A stretch of 64,000 nt of DNA from Sphingomonas sp. (GTDB lineage Bacteria > Pseudomonadota > Alphaproteobacteria > Sphingomonadales > Sphingomonadaceae). A model generated the notes under the pieces. That model searched no databases. It was not told where the DNA came from and was given only the letters and a program-made list of their open reading frames with translations. The stretch is from NCBI RefSeq assembly GCF_030145815.1, contig NZ_JAIXHL010000007.1:119970-183969 (forward strand), read 5' to 3'. The position numbers and the translations under genes were made by a program. Shown piece after piece: positions 57,583 through 64,000 of the stretch (positions are counted from its first letter, which is position 1; every line of letters begins with the position of its first letter).

Positions 57583-59868
57583 TCAGGCGAGCTCGACGCC
57601 GTGTGCGACCGCCCAGTCTTCCAGCGCGGCGCGCATGTCGCGCGGCGGCTTGGCCAGCAACGCCTCCATCGCCGTGACCAGCGCGGCATGGTCCAGGCTC
57701 CGCACCATCGCCTTGACCGGGCCGACCGCCGCCGGGGTGATCGACAGGCGATCGATGCCCAGGCCGATCAGCGCCATCGCCTCCAGCGGCCGTCCGCCCA
57801 TCTCGCCGCACACCGCCACCGGCACGTTTGCCGCATGCGCCTCGCGCGTCACGCGGCGCAGGAAGCGCAGGATCGACGGGGAAAGCCAGTCATAGCGCAC
57901 CGCGAGCTTGGGATGCGCGCGGTCGGCGGCGAACAGGAACTGGGTCAGGTCGTTGGTGCCGATCGACAGGAAATCGATCTGCGGCAACAGGATGTCGAGC
58001 ACCTCGGCGAGCGCCGGTACTTCCAGCATCGCGCCGTAGCGGACGTGCAGCGGCAGCTTGTGCCCGCGCCCTTCCAGCCAGCTGCGCTGCGCCTCGAAGA
58101 TCGCGCGCGCCTGTTCGAACTCCCACGGCTCCGACACCATCGGGAACATCACGCTGAGCGTGCGCCCGGCGGCGGCTTCGAGCAGCGCGCGCGCCTGCAC
58201 CTTCATCAGGCCTTCGCGGTCGAGCGCCAAGCGGATCGCGCGCCAGCCCATGGCGGGGTTCTCTTCCTCGCCATTCTCGTCATGGTCGAGATAGGGAAGC
58301 GCCTTGTCGCCGCCGATATCGACGGTGCGGAAGATCACGGGGCGGTCGCCCGCCGCCTCCAGCACGTCGCGATACAGGCGCTTCTGCCCCTCGCGCTGGG
58401 GCAGGGTGGCGGAAACGAGGAACTGGAATTCGGTGCGGAACAGCCCAATCCCATCCGCGCCGGTCAGGTCGAGCGCGGCGACATCGTCGCGCAGGCCGGC
58501 ATTGACCATCACCGTCACGCGGTGCCCGTCGCGCGTCTCCGGCAACTGGTTGCGCATCGCGGCAAAGGCGGCGCGGCGCTTCTGCGTGATCAGCAGCTTT
58601 GCCTCGAACACCTCTTCCATCGCGTGCGTCGGGCGCACCACGACCGATTCCTCGGTCACGTCGAGCAACAGCCGGTCGCCTTCCGCGACCAGGCGGCGGA
58701 CATCCTTGACCCGGCCCAGCACCGGCACCCCCATCGCGCGCGCGACGATGGTGACATGCGCGGTCAGCGACCCTTCCTCCAGGATCACGCCCTTAAGGCG
58801 GCGGCGGTCATATTCGAGCAGCTCGGCCGGGCCGAGGTTGCGCGCGATCAGGATCGAATCCTGCCGCAGCCCCAATTGCGCGGCGGTGCCGAGCTGGCCC
58901 GACACGATGCGCAGCAGCCGGTTGGACAGATCCTCCAGATCGTGCATCCGGTCGCGCAGCAAGGGATCGTCGATCTGCCGCATGCGCATCCGGGTGCGCT
59001 GCTGCACGCGCTCGATCGCCGCCTCGGCGGTTAGGCCGCTGTCGATCGCTTCGTTGATGCGACGGCCCCAGCCCTCGTCATAGGCGAACATCTTGTATGT
59101 CTCGAGGATCTCCTCATGCTCGCCGCCGACGCCGAACTCGGCCTGGCTGGTCATGCGGTCGATCTGCTCGCGCATCTTGTCGAACGCGGCATAGACGCGG
59201 TGGCGCTCGGCCTCGGTATCCTCGGCCACGGTATGCTCGATGGTGATGCGCGGCTGATGGAATACGGCGGCACCGGCGGCCATGCCCTCGACCAGCTTGA
59301 ACCCGGCGATGCGCGCGGTCGCGGTCGGCTGGGCGCGCGTCGATCCGCCCGCGCTTGTGTCAGCGCTGTCGATCAGCCCGGCATTGGCGATCAGCTCCGA
59401 CAGCACCATCGCGACGGTCTGCAGCGCCTCGATCTCAACTTCTTCGTACTTGCGCGGATCGGCATGCTGCACGGCGAGCACGCCCACGGCGCGCTCCTTG
59501 CGGATGATCGGTACGCCGGCAAAGCTGTGGAAGCGCTCTTCGCCCGTTTCGGGGCGATAGGCGAAGTCGGGGTGCGACGCGGCCTCGTCCAGGTTCAACG
59601 TCTCGACATTCTTGGCGATCGTGCCGACCAGACCCTCGCCCAGCGCCAGCTTGGTGACATGCACCGCCTCCTGCGCCAGGCCGCGCGTCGCGAACAGTTC
59701 GAGCACGCCTTCGCGCAGCAGGTAGATCGAACACACTTCGCTGCGCAGCGACTCCCCGATGATCTCGACCACGGCGTTCAGCTTGGACTGCGCCGGGGTG
59801 CGCGACGCCATCACGTCGTGCAACCGCGTCAGGATTTCGCGGGCGGAGGCGGCGGCGGAAACGGGCAT
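57583..59868 (-). CDS. ptsP: Phosphoenolpyruvate-protein phosphotransferase PtsP (EI-Ntr)
   Basis: PtsP is the first enzyme of the nitrogen phosphotransferase system, passing phosphate from PEP to NPr. The 761-residue protein has an N-terminal GAF domain (about 10-165) that senses glutamine/2-oxoglutarate in relatives. The phosphohistidine domain has EEGSLTAHVTIVARAMGVPVL with His371. The PEP-utilising barrel has GIGLFRTEFQFL, DIGGDKALPYL, SIGTNDLTQFLFAADR and VAVCGEMGG with the catalytic Cys. No NPr or EIIA-Ntr gene is in the window. The lysC-ptsP order common in relatives cannot be checked because other genes lie upstream. Confidence 0.96.
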   Translation of the reverse strand: MPVSAAASAREILTRLHDVMASRTPAQSKLNAVVEIIGESLRSEVCSIYLLREGVLELFATRGLAQEAVHVTKLALGEGLVGTIAKNVETLNLDEAASHPDFAYRPETGEERFHSFAGVPIIRKERAVGVLAVQHADPRKYEEVEIEALQTVAMVLSELIANAGLIDSADTSAGGSTRAQPTATARIAGFKLVEGMAAGAAVFHQPRITIEHTVAEDTEAERHRVYAAFDKMREQIDRMTSQAEFGVGGEHEEILETYKMFAYDEGWGRRINEAIDSGLTAEAAIERVQQRTRMRMRQIDDPLLRDRMHDLEDLSNRLLRIVSGQLGTAAQLGLRQDSILIARNLGPAELLEYDRRRLKGVILEEGSLTAHVTIVARAMGVPVLGRVKDVRRLVAEGDRLLLDVTEESVVVRPTHAMEEVFEAKLLITQKRRAAFAAMRNQLPETRDGHRVTVMVNAGLRDDVAALDLTGADGIGLFRTEFQFLVSATLPQREGQKRLYRDVLEAAGDRPVIFRTVDIGGDKALPYLDHDENGEEENPAMGWRAIRLALDREGLMKVQARALLEAAAGRTLSVMFPMVSEPWEFEQARAIFEAQRSWLEGRGHKLPLHVRYGAMLEVPALAEVLDILLPQIDFLSIGTNDLTQFLFAADRAHPKLAVRYDWLSPSILRFLRRVTREAHAANVPVAVCGEMGGRPLEAMALIGLGIDRLSITPAAVGPVKAMVRSLDHAALVTAMEALLAKPPRDMRAALEDWAVAHGVELA

Positions 59869-59912
59869 AAGCGAATCGCTAACAGATTGCGCGGGCGGGG
59901 GCGAGCCTTGCG

Positions 59913-60335
59913 TCAGACATCGCCGAGGATCAGAATTCTATTGTGGATCGTCGATGCACGCAGCGCGAATTTGCGGTCGGCTGTGATTAGCGGACAGTCC
60001 AACTCCATCGCCAGTGCCAGATAAATGCAGTCCGGCAACGGGTGCCCCAAGAGCATTGCAAAGCTCATGGCGCGACCGGCCATCAGCCCGTCGAGTGGAT
60101 GCGTACCGAGCACCGAGGAGGCCCAAAGTCCGGTCCACGCTGCCGCAATCTCGTCGCCGTCCTCGCGCGTGATGACGCGCTCGTTCACACGGCGGACGAT
60201 GGCACCGCCGACTTCACTCAGCATCAGGTCGGGCGCTTGAAGCTGGTCGTGCCGATTGAGCAATTCACGGGCGTCGCCGCTATCCGCTTCGTCGAACAGC
60301 CATTTGACCGCGACGCTGGCATCGACGACGATCAT
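59913..60335 (-). CDS. VapC-like PIN-domain toxin ribonuclease
   Basis: The 140-residue protein is of the PIN fold: VVDASVAVKWLFDE (first catalytic Asp at 5), PDLMLSEVGGAIVRRV (Glu), PLPDCIYLALAMELDCPLITADRKF (Asp about 103 and 121). These four acidic residues bind Mg2+ for RNA cleavage, typically of tRNA. Its ATG overlaps the stop of the upstream antitoxin gene. It stands 44 bp upstream of ptsP on the same strand, so the two could share a message. Confidence 0.9.
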   Translation of the reverse strand: MIVVDASVAVKWLFDEADSGDARELLNRHDQLQAPDLMLSEVGGAIVRRVNERVITREDGDEIAAAWTGLWASSVLGTHPLDGLMAGRAMSFAMLLGHPLPDCIYLALAMELDCPLITADRKFALRASTIHNRILILGDV

Positions 60336-60568
60336 CCCGCGTCGCGCACCTGACGGATCAGTGCGACACTATCTGAAAAGCTGCCATATTTCTCGGCCAT
60401 CCGGCGTCGCAGCGCATCCAGCTCATCGAGCACGACGTCACGATCACCGAGTTGTTCTCCCAGCAAATGCCGGGCTTCGGCTTCGATCGAGCGGTGATTT
60501 TGACGCGCTTGGATCCGCAGTCGTTCATAGACGCCGTCGTCCAGCTTACGAATGGTGAGCGTAGCCAT
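60332..60568 (-). CDS. FitA/VapB-like ribbon-helix-helix antitoxin
   Basis: The 78-residue protein has the Arc/FitA-type N-terminus MATLTIRKLDDGVYERLRIQARQNHRSIEAEARHLL (1-36) and a charged tail that would bind the toxin. It overlaps the VapC-like gene by ATGA. The 44 bp upstream (60569-60612) are AT-rich for this genome and carry GCAT..ATGC half-sites (60581-60584 and 60597-60600), a plausible but weak operator. There is no clear ribosome binding site. Confidence 0.88.
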   Translation of the reverse strand: MATLTIRKLDDGVYERLRIQARQNHRSIEAEARHLLGEQLGDRDVVLDELDALRRRMAEKYGSFSDSVALIRQVRDAG

Positions 60569-60612
60569 TCGCCGAAGATAGCATAACGCCAGCAAAATGC
60601 AAGCATCGAGCT

Positions 60613-61632
60613 TCAGGCCGCCCGCTTCTCCAGCGCCGCCGCCGCCTCGGCCATCAGCTGGGCGATGATGTCGGCGACCGGCTCCTCCTTGGTCACCATA
60701 CCGACCGACTGGCCGGCCATCAGCGAGCCATTGTCGACATCGCCCTCGATCACCGCGCGGCGCAGCGCACCTGCCCAATAATGTTCGATCTGGAGCTGCG
60801 CCTCCAGCATCTCGACCTTGCCCTCGTCGAGCAGCTGCGCGACCTCGCGTTGCTTGGCGGTGAACAGTTCGGATGACGCGTTCTTGAGCGCGCGCACCGG
60901 GATGACCGGCAGGCGCGGGTCGATCTGGACGCTGGAGATCGCGTCGCGCGCGCTGGCCCGGAAGAACGCTTTCTTGAAGTTGGGATGTGCGATGCTCTCG
61001 GTCGCGCAGGCAAAGCGCGTGCCGAGCTGGACGCCCGCCGCGCCCATGTCGAGATAGCCGGCAATCGCCTCGCCGCGACCGATCCCGCCCGCGACGAATA
61101 CCGGCACCTGTTCCGACACCTCGGGCAGGATATCCTGCGCGAGCACGCTGGTCGAAACCGGGCCGATATGGCCGCCGGCCTCCATCCCCTCGACCACCAG
61201 CGCATCGACGCCGCTGCGGATCAGCTTCTTGGCGAGGCTGAGCGCCGGTGCGAAGCAGATCAGCTTGGCGCCATTGCCCTTGATCGCGTCGAGCGAGCCC
61301 GCCGGGGGCAGGCCACCCGCGAGGACGATGTGCGTCACGCCATGCTTCGCGCACACGTCGATCAGGTCGAACAGCTGCGGATGCATGGTGATCAGGTTCA
61401 CGCCGAACGGCTTGTCGGTCAGCGCCTTGGTGCCGGCAATTTCCGCATCCAGCAGCTCGGGCGTCATCGCGCCGCACGCGATTAGGCCGAACCCGCCCGC
61501 GTTGGAGATGGCCGAGACGAGGTTGCGCTCGCTCACCCACGACATCGCGCCGCACAGGATGGCGGTTTCGCTGCCCAGAAATTCGATGCCGCGCGCCATG
61601 CGGCGCTGAAGGCGCTGTTCACCAATGCTCAT
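60613..61632 (-). CDS. Nitronate monooxygenase-like flavoprotein
   Basis: The 339-residue FMN-dependent barrel is of the 2-nitropropane dioxygenase/FabK family. Markers are ILCGAMSWVSERNLVSAISNAGGFG at the start, AKHGVTHIVLAGG, VVEGMEAGGHIGPVST (GGHIG phosphate loop) and VAGGIGRGEAIAGYLDMGAAGVQLGTRFACATES. Members oxidise alkyl nitronates or act as enoyl-ACP reductases; without the nitronate-specific or FabK-specific tests the exact reaction is open. The ATG at 61632 is taken; a second ATG at 61599 is also possible. Confidence 0.85.
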   Translation of the reverse strand: MSIGEQRLQRRMARGIEFLGSETAILCGAMSWVSERNLVSAISNAGGFGLIACGAMTPELLDAEIAGTKALTDKPFGVNLITMHPQLFDLIDVCAKHGVTHIVLAGGLPPAGSLDAIKGNGAKLICFAPALSLAKKLIRSGVDALVVEGMEAGGHIGPVSTSVLAQDILPEVSEQVPVFVAGGIGRGEAIAGYLDMGAAGVQLGTRFACATESIAHPNFKKAFFRASARDAISSVQIDPRLPVIPVRALKNASSELFTAKQREVAQLLDEGKVEMLEAQLQIEHYWAGALRRAVIEGDVDNGSLMAGQSVGMVTKEEPVADIIAQLMAEAAAALEKRAA

Positions 61633-61679
61633 GCCGCTCGCCTAGCGCCGGTCTGCGCATTTAGGCAAGCCGCGAGCGG

Positions 61680-62183
61680 TCAGGGCCCGCATTCCCATAC
61701 GCCGTCGATCGCCAGCGGCGCGGCGCCGGACGCCTCGACCGACAGCGTTGCGGTATGGCTCGACCCCTTATGTCCGGTTTCACGCGGAGCGCCGCGCGTG
61801 ATCGATGCCGTCAGGTCGGTGTCGGCAAAGCTGCTGCCCTGCGCCATCGCATCGAATCCCCCGGGTGCGCGCGCGGTCAGCAGCACCGGCGTCGCGCCGC
61901 GCATTACCACAGCGGTTGCGCGGCTCGCCTTGTCGACATCGCCCGCGCCGACCAGCAGCAGATCGCTGGTATCGGACAGGAAGGCACAGCGCAGCTCGCC
62001 GCTGACCTGCGCCGCCGCGGCCTCGGTTACACGACCGAGCACAAGCGGCGTGGGGCTGGGCGTGGGAGAAGGCGGAATGGCGGATTCGATCGGTGTCGGC
62101 TCGGCGTTGCTCGCATTCGGCGGAACCGGGGCGGGTGAGCAGGCGGCGAGAGCCAGGGCGAGGCCGGGGATGACGATGCGCAT
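61680..62183 (-). CDS. Hypothetical lipoprotein
   Basis: The 167-residue protein has a lipoprotein signal MRIVIPGLALALAAC with the acyl-Cys at 15, then a Pro/Ser/Thr linker (about 16-48, IPPSPTPSPTP). The folded part, VSGELRCAFLSDTSDLLLVGAGDVDKASRATAVVMRGATPVLL, ends with DGVWECGP; two Cys may pair. No characterised family is recognised. The start at 62183 is the first that gives a lipobox; a longer open frame upstream has no signal. It is divergent from the acetyltransferase gene. Confidence 0.75.
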   Translation of the reverse strand: MRIVIPGLALALAACSPAPVPPNASNAEPTPIESAIPPSPTPSPTPLVLGRVTEAAAAQVSGELRCAFLSDTSDLLLVGAGDVDKASRATAVVMRGATPVLLTARAPGGFDAMAQGSSFADTDLTASITRGAPRETGHKGSSHTATLSVEASGAAPLAIDGVWECGP

Positions 62184-62234
62184 GGCGCCAACAATGCGGT
62201 GGACGCGCCATAGTTCAATACGCAGGATGGGTGC

Positions 62235-62690
62235 ATGTCGCAGATTCGCCGCCTCGGCCTGAATGACGCCGCTGCGCTCGCGGCGATGAACGCGCTGTTC
62301 GCGCGGGAATTCGAGGACGAAGAGAGCTATCTGTCCGCGCCGCCCGGGCCGGACCACGTCACGGCGCTGCTCGCCAATCCGCAGTTTATCGCACTGGTGG
62401 CCGAGGCCGATGGCGCGATGGTCGGTGCGCTCGCCGCTTATATCCTGCCCAAGTTCGAGCAGGCGCGCAGCGAGATTTATATCTACGACCTCGCCGTGGC
62501 GGAGGCGCAGCGGCGGCGCGGCATCGCCACCGCGCTGATCGACGCGCTGCGCCCGATCGCGCGCACGGCCGGGGCGTGGGTGATCTATGTGCAGGCCGAT
62601 TATGTCGACCCGCCCGCGATCGCGCTCTACACCAAATTAGGGGTGCGCGAGGATGTGTTGCACTTCGACATCCCGGTCGATCCCGACTAA
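62235..62690 (+). CDS. AAC(3)-I-family aminoglycoside N-acetyltransferase-like protein
   Basis: The 151-residue GNAT protein strongly recalls AAC(3)-I enzymes of integrons, which acetylate the 3-amino group of gentamicin-type aminoglycosides. Shared stretches include REFEDEESY, FIALVAEADGAMVGALAAYILPKFEQARSE, IYIYDLAVAEAQRRRGIATALI (acetyl-CoA site), WVIYVQADYVDPPAIALYTKLG and VLHFDI at the end. It is chromosomal here, in normal high-GC context, without cassette ends, so it is probably an intrinsic gene. Activity on drugs is not shown by sequence. The ATG at 62235 is preceded by AGGATGGG. Confidence 0.9.
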   Translation: MSQIRRLGLNDAAALAAMNALFAREFEDEESYLSAPPGPDHVTALLANPQFIALVAEADGAMVGALAAYILPKFEQARSEIYIYDLAVAEAQRRRGIATALIDALRPIARTAGAWVIYVQADYVDPPAIALYTKLGVREDVLHFDIPVDPD

Positions 62691-62699
62691 AGCCGCGCC

Positions 62700-63503
62700 A
62701 TGATCGATCGCCGCACCCTGCTCGCCGCCGCTGCCGCAGCCCCGCTTGCCGCCTGCGCCCCGCGCCCCACCGCGCCGCGCCAGCCGCTGCGGGTGGTGAC
62801 GTTCAACATCTGGCACGACGCGGGCAACTGGCCGCTGCGGCTCAAGCTGATCGTCGATGCGCTGCGGGCCGCCGATGCCGATGTCATCGGCCTGCAGGAA
62901 GTGCTGCAGGATTCGAAGAAGAACCTGCCCAATCAGGCCGAGACGATCGCCGCCGCGCTGGGCGGCTATCGTGTCGAGTTCATGTCGACCTCGCCGGTCG
63001 GCGCGGCCAACCGCTATGGTAACGCGATCCTGACCCGTCTGCCGGTGGTCGAGACCGACACGATCAAGCTGGAGCCGTTCAACGACTATCGCACCGCGCT
63101 GCGCGTGCGGGTGCGGAGCGAAGGGCGGCTGGTCGACATCGTCAACACGCATCTGGCGCACCAGCCCGATGCCGGGCCGGTGCGCGCGCAGCAGATCAAC
63201 GGCCTGCTCGGCTGGCTACCGTCGGACGATGTGCCGCTGGTGCTGATGGGCGATTTCAACGCCCCGCTCGACGAAGCCGCGCTCGCGCCGATCGCGATCC
63301 GCGGGCTTGAGCCGGCGCTGGCACCGGGCGCGGTGGACACGACCCTGGTGGTCGAGCGCGGGCACAAGTCGAGGGTGATCGACCATATCTTCGCCGATCC
63401 GCGCGCGTTCGAGGTCAGCGGTGCGCGCCGCTTTGCCGATGCGGTGAACGGCGAATTCCCGTCAGACCATTATGCGGTGATGGCGACGCTGACGCCGCGC
63501 TGA
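62700..63503 (+). CDS. Secreted endonuclease/exonuclease/phosphatase-family protein
   Basis: The 267-residue protein begins MIDRRTLLAAAAAAPLAAC, a twin-arginine-like signal with a lipobox-like LAAC, so it is exported and perhaps lipid-anchored. The DNase I-like fold shows VVTFNIWHDAGNW (metal Asn), IGLQEVLQD (Glu), DIVNTHLAHQ, LMGDFNAPLDE (Asp, Asn), RVIDHIFAD and PSDHYAVMATL (His). It is a paralogue of 3991-4833. It lies 9 bp after the acetyltransferase gene, so the two are likely co-transcribed. The substrate is unknown. Confidence 0.88.
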   Translation: MIDRRTLLAAAAAAPLAACAPRPTAPRQPLRVVTFNIWHDAGNWPLRLKLIVDALRAADADVIGLQEVLQDSKKNLPNQAETIAAALGGYRVEFMSTSPVGAANRYGNAILTRLPVVETDTIKLEPFNDYRTALRVRVRSEGRLVDIVNTHLAHQPDAGPVRAQQINGLLGWLPSDDVPLVLMGDFNAPLDEAALAPIAIRGLEPALAPGAVDTTLVVERGHKSRVIDHIFADPRAFEVSGARRFADAVNGEFPSDHYAVMATLTPR

Positions 63504-63682
63504 GCGAAGCGGGGGCGGGAACTCCCCGCCGCTCCAAGCTTTGAAGCGGGGCGGCCCGGGCCCCTCTGGCGATCCCTATGATCGTGATGTCGGACGCATC
63601 AAACCGGCCGGGCTGGTGCATGCGGACAGCGTTGCGCGCTGCGCCCTGGCCTGTGCTTCACAGAGCAAAGGATGGACTGATC

Positions 63683-63949
63683 ATGAAACTCATCGCCCTC
63701 GCCGCCGCTGGCGCGGCACTGGTCGCTGCGACCCCCGCGCTTGCCGACCGCGCACCGACCGCCACCGAAGCCGCTGCAATCGAGAAGGCGGTGCGCGCCG
63801 CCGGCTTCGTCAGCTGGGAAGAGGTCGAGCTGGACGATGACGGCCCCTATTGGGAAGTCGATGACGCGCGCATGCCTGATGGCAAGCGCTACGACCTCAA
63901 GCTGCGCCCCGGCACCTATGAGATCGTCAAGCGCGAGCTGGAAGACTGA
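63683..63949 (+). CDS. Small PepSY-like periplasmic protein
   Basis: The 88-residue product has a signal peptide MKLIALAAAGAALVAATPALA. The mature RAPTATEAAAIEKAVRAAGFVSWEEVELDDDGPYWEVDDARMPDGKRYDLKL pattern (helix, then beta strands with Trp and Asp) is that of PepSY-domain proteins found in many sphingomonads. It may regulate proteases or bind metal, but this is only by analogy. AAAGGA is 10 bases upstream of the ATG at 63683. The 179 bp upstream of the start hold an imperfect palindrome near 63524-63555. After 63949 the window ends with no gene seen. Confidence 0.8.
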   Translation: MKLIALAAAGAALVAATPALADRAPTATEAAAIEKAVRAAGFVSWEEVELDDDGPYWEVDDARMPDGKRYDLKLRPGTYEIVKRELED

Positions 63950-64000
63950 ACGGCTGCGGCACCGGCCCGCTCCCCCACCCGGCCACCCATAGAATATACT

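Noticed and set aside
62235..62690. Integron gene cassette
   Set aside because: Despite likeness to AAC(3)-I enzymes there is no attC palindrome, integrase or composition change around it.

Overview
The window is a 64 kb piece of a GC-rich alphaproteobacterial chromosome, most likely from Sphingomonas or a close relative in the Sphingomonadaceae. This rests on gene content and order: a Xanthomonas/Caulobacter-type TonB-dependent receptor next to a LacI regulator, a proton-pumping pyrophosphatase beside thiL, the lgt / COG1565 methyltransferase / pgeF cluster, bamE with a cytochrome bc1 chaperone and a DUF177 gene, and the order ptsP-rodZ-cpoB-tilS-ftsH. No phage, insertion sequence, CRISPR array, rRNA or tRNA was seen. 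Genes are densely packed and many neighbours overlap by four bases (ATGA, GTGA or TTGA), so transcription and translation are largely operonic.

Layout. (1) 1-4.8 kb: the tail of an Asp/Asn beta-hydroxylase-like gene, then a TonB-dependent receptor, a LacI regulator and a divergent secreted endonuclease/exonuclease/phosphatase protein; two matched LacI-like operators lie before the receptor and between lacI and the phosphatase gene. (2) 4.9-11.3 kb: hppA (K+-independent type by sequence), a 554 bp gap with a nested inverted repeat, thiL, a low-GC orphan, a TPR protein and a cupin/JmjC-like protein behind a strong palindrome. (3) 11.4-16.1 kb: the operon lgt - COG1565 methyltransferase - GNAT - pgeF - Cys/Met PLP enzyme. 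(4) 16.4-20.4 kb: a Tat-exported molybdopterin oxidoreductase large subunit, hemH and phbB. (5) 20.5-31.7 kb: an outer-membrane barrel protein, a giant alpha-2-macroglobulin with its usual partner pbpC, an RcnB-like protein, bamE, the bc1 chaperone and DUF177. (6) 31.9-39.2 kb: a seven-gene same-strand run that encloses a diheme cytochrome / beta-helix pair, a hemerythrin and an unknown secreted protein between a UdgX-type uracil-DNA protein and its radical-SAM companion. (7) 39.4-46.8 kb: a long operon proA - antitoxin - toxin - nadD - rsfS - rlmH - envC - ctpA - dsbB - coq7 - small secreted protein. (8) 46.8-52.4 kb: a DUF3667 membrane protein, a small secreted protein and an HscC-type Hsp70 coupled to a membrane J-like protein. 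(9) 52.4-59.9 kb: ptsP, rodZ, cpoB, tilS, ftsH. (10) 59.9-64 kb: a VapBC-like pair, a nitronate monooxygenase-like enzyme, a lipoprotein, an AAC(3)-I-like acetyltransferase, a second endonuclease/exonuclease/phosphatase protein and a small PepSY-like protein.

Functional themes are envelope biogenesis (Lgt, BamE, PbpC with alpha-2-macroglobulin, EnvC, CtpA, RodZ, CpoB, FtsH, DsbB), tRNA/rRNA and ribosome maintenance (TilS, RlmH, RsfS), cofactor synthesis (ThiL, HemH, NadD, Coq7), and small accessory modules placed inside core operons. The points most worth following are the UdgX / radical-SAM locus with its unusual four-gene filling, the toxin-antitoxin pair translationally coupled to nadD, the solo molybdopterin subunit coupled to hemH, and the HscC/J-like pair. 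Several families of interspersed palindromic repeats occupy the intergenic gaps.
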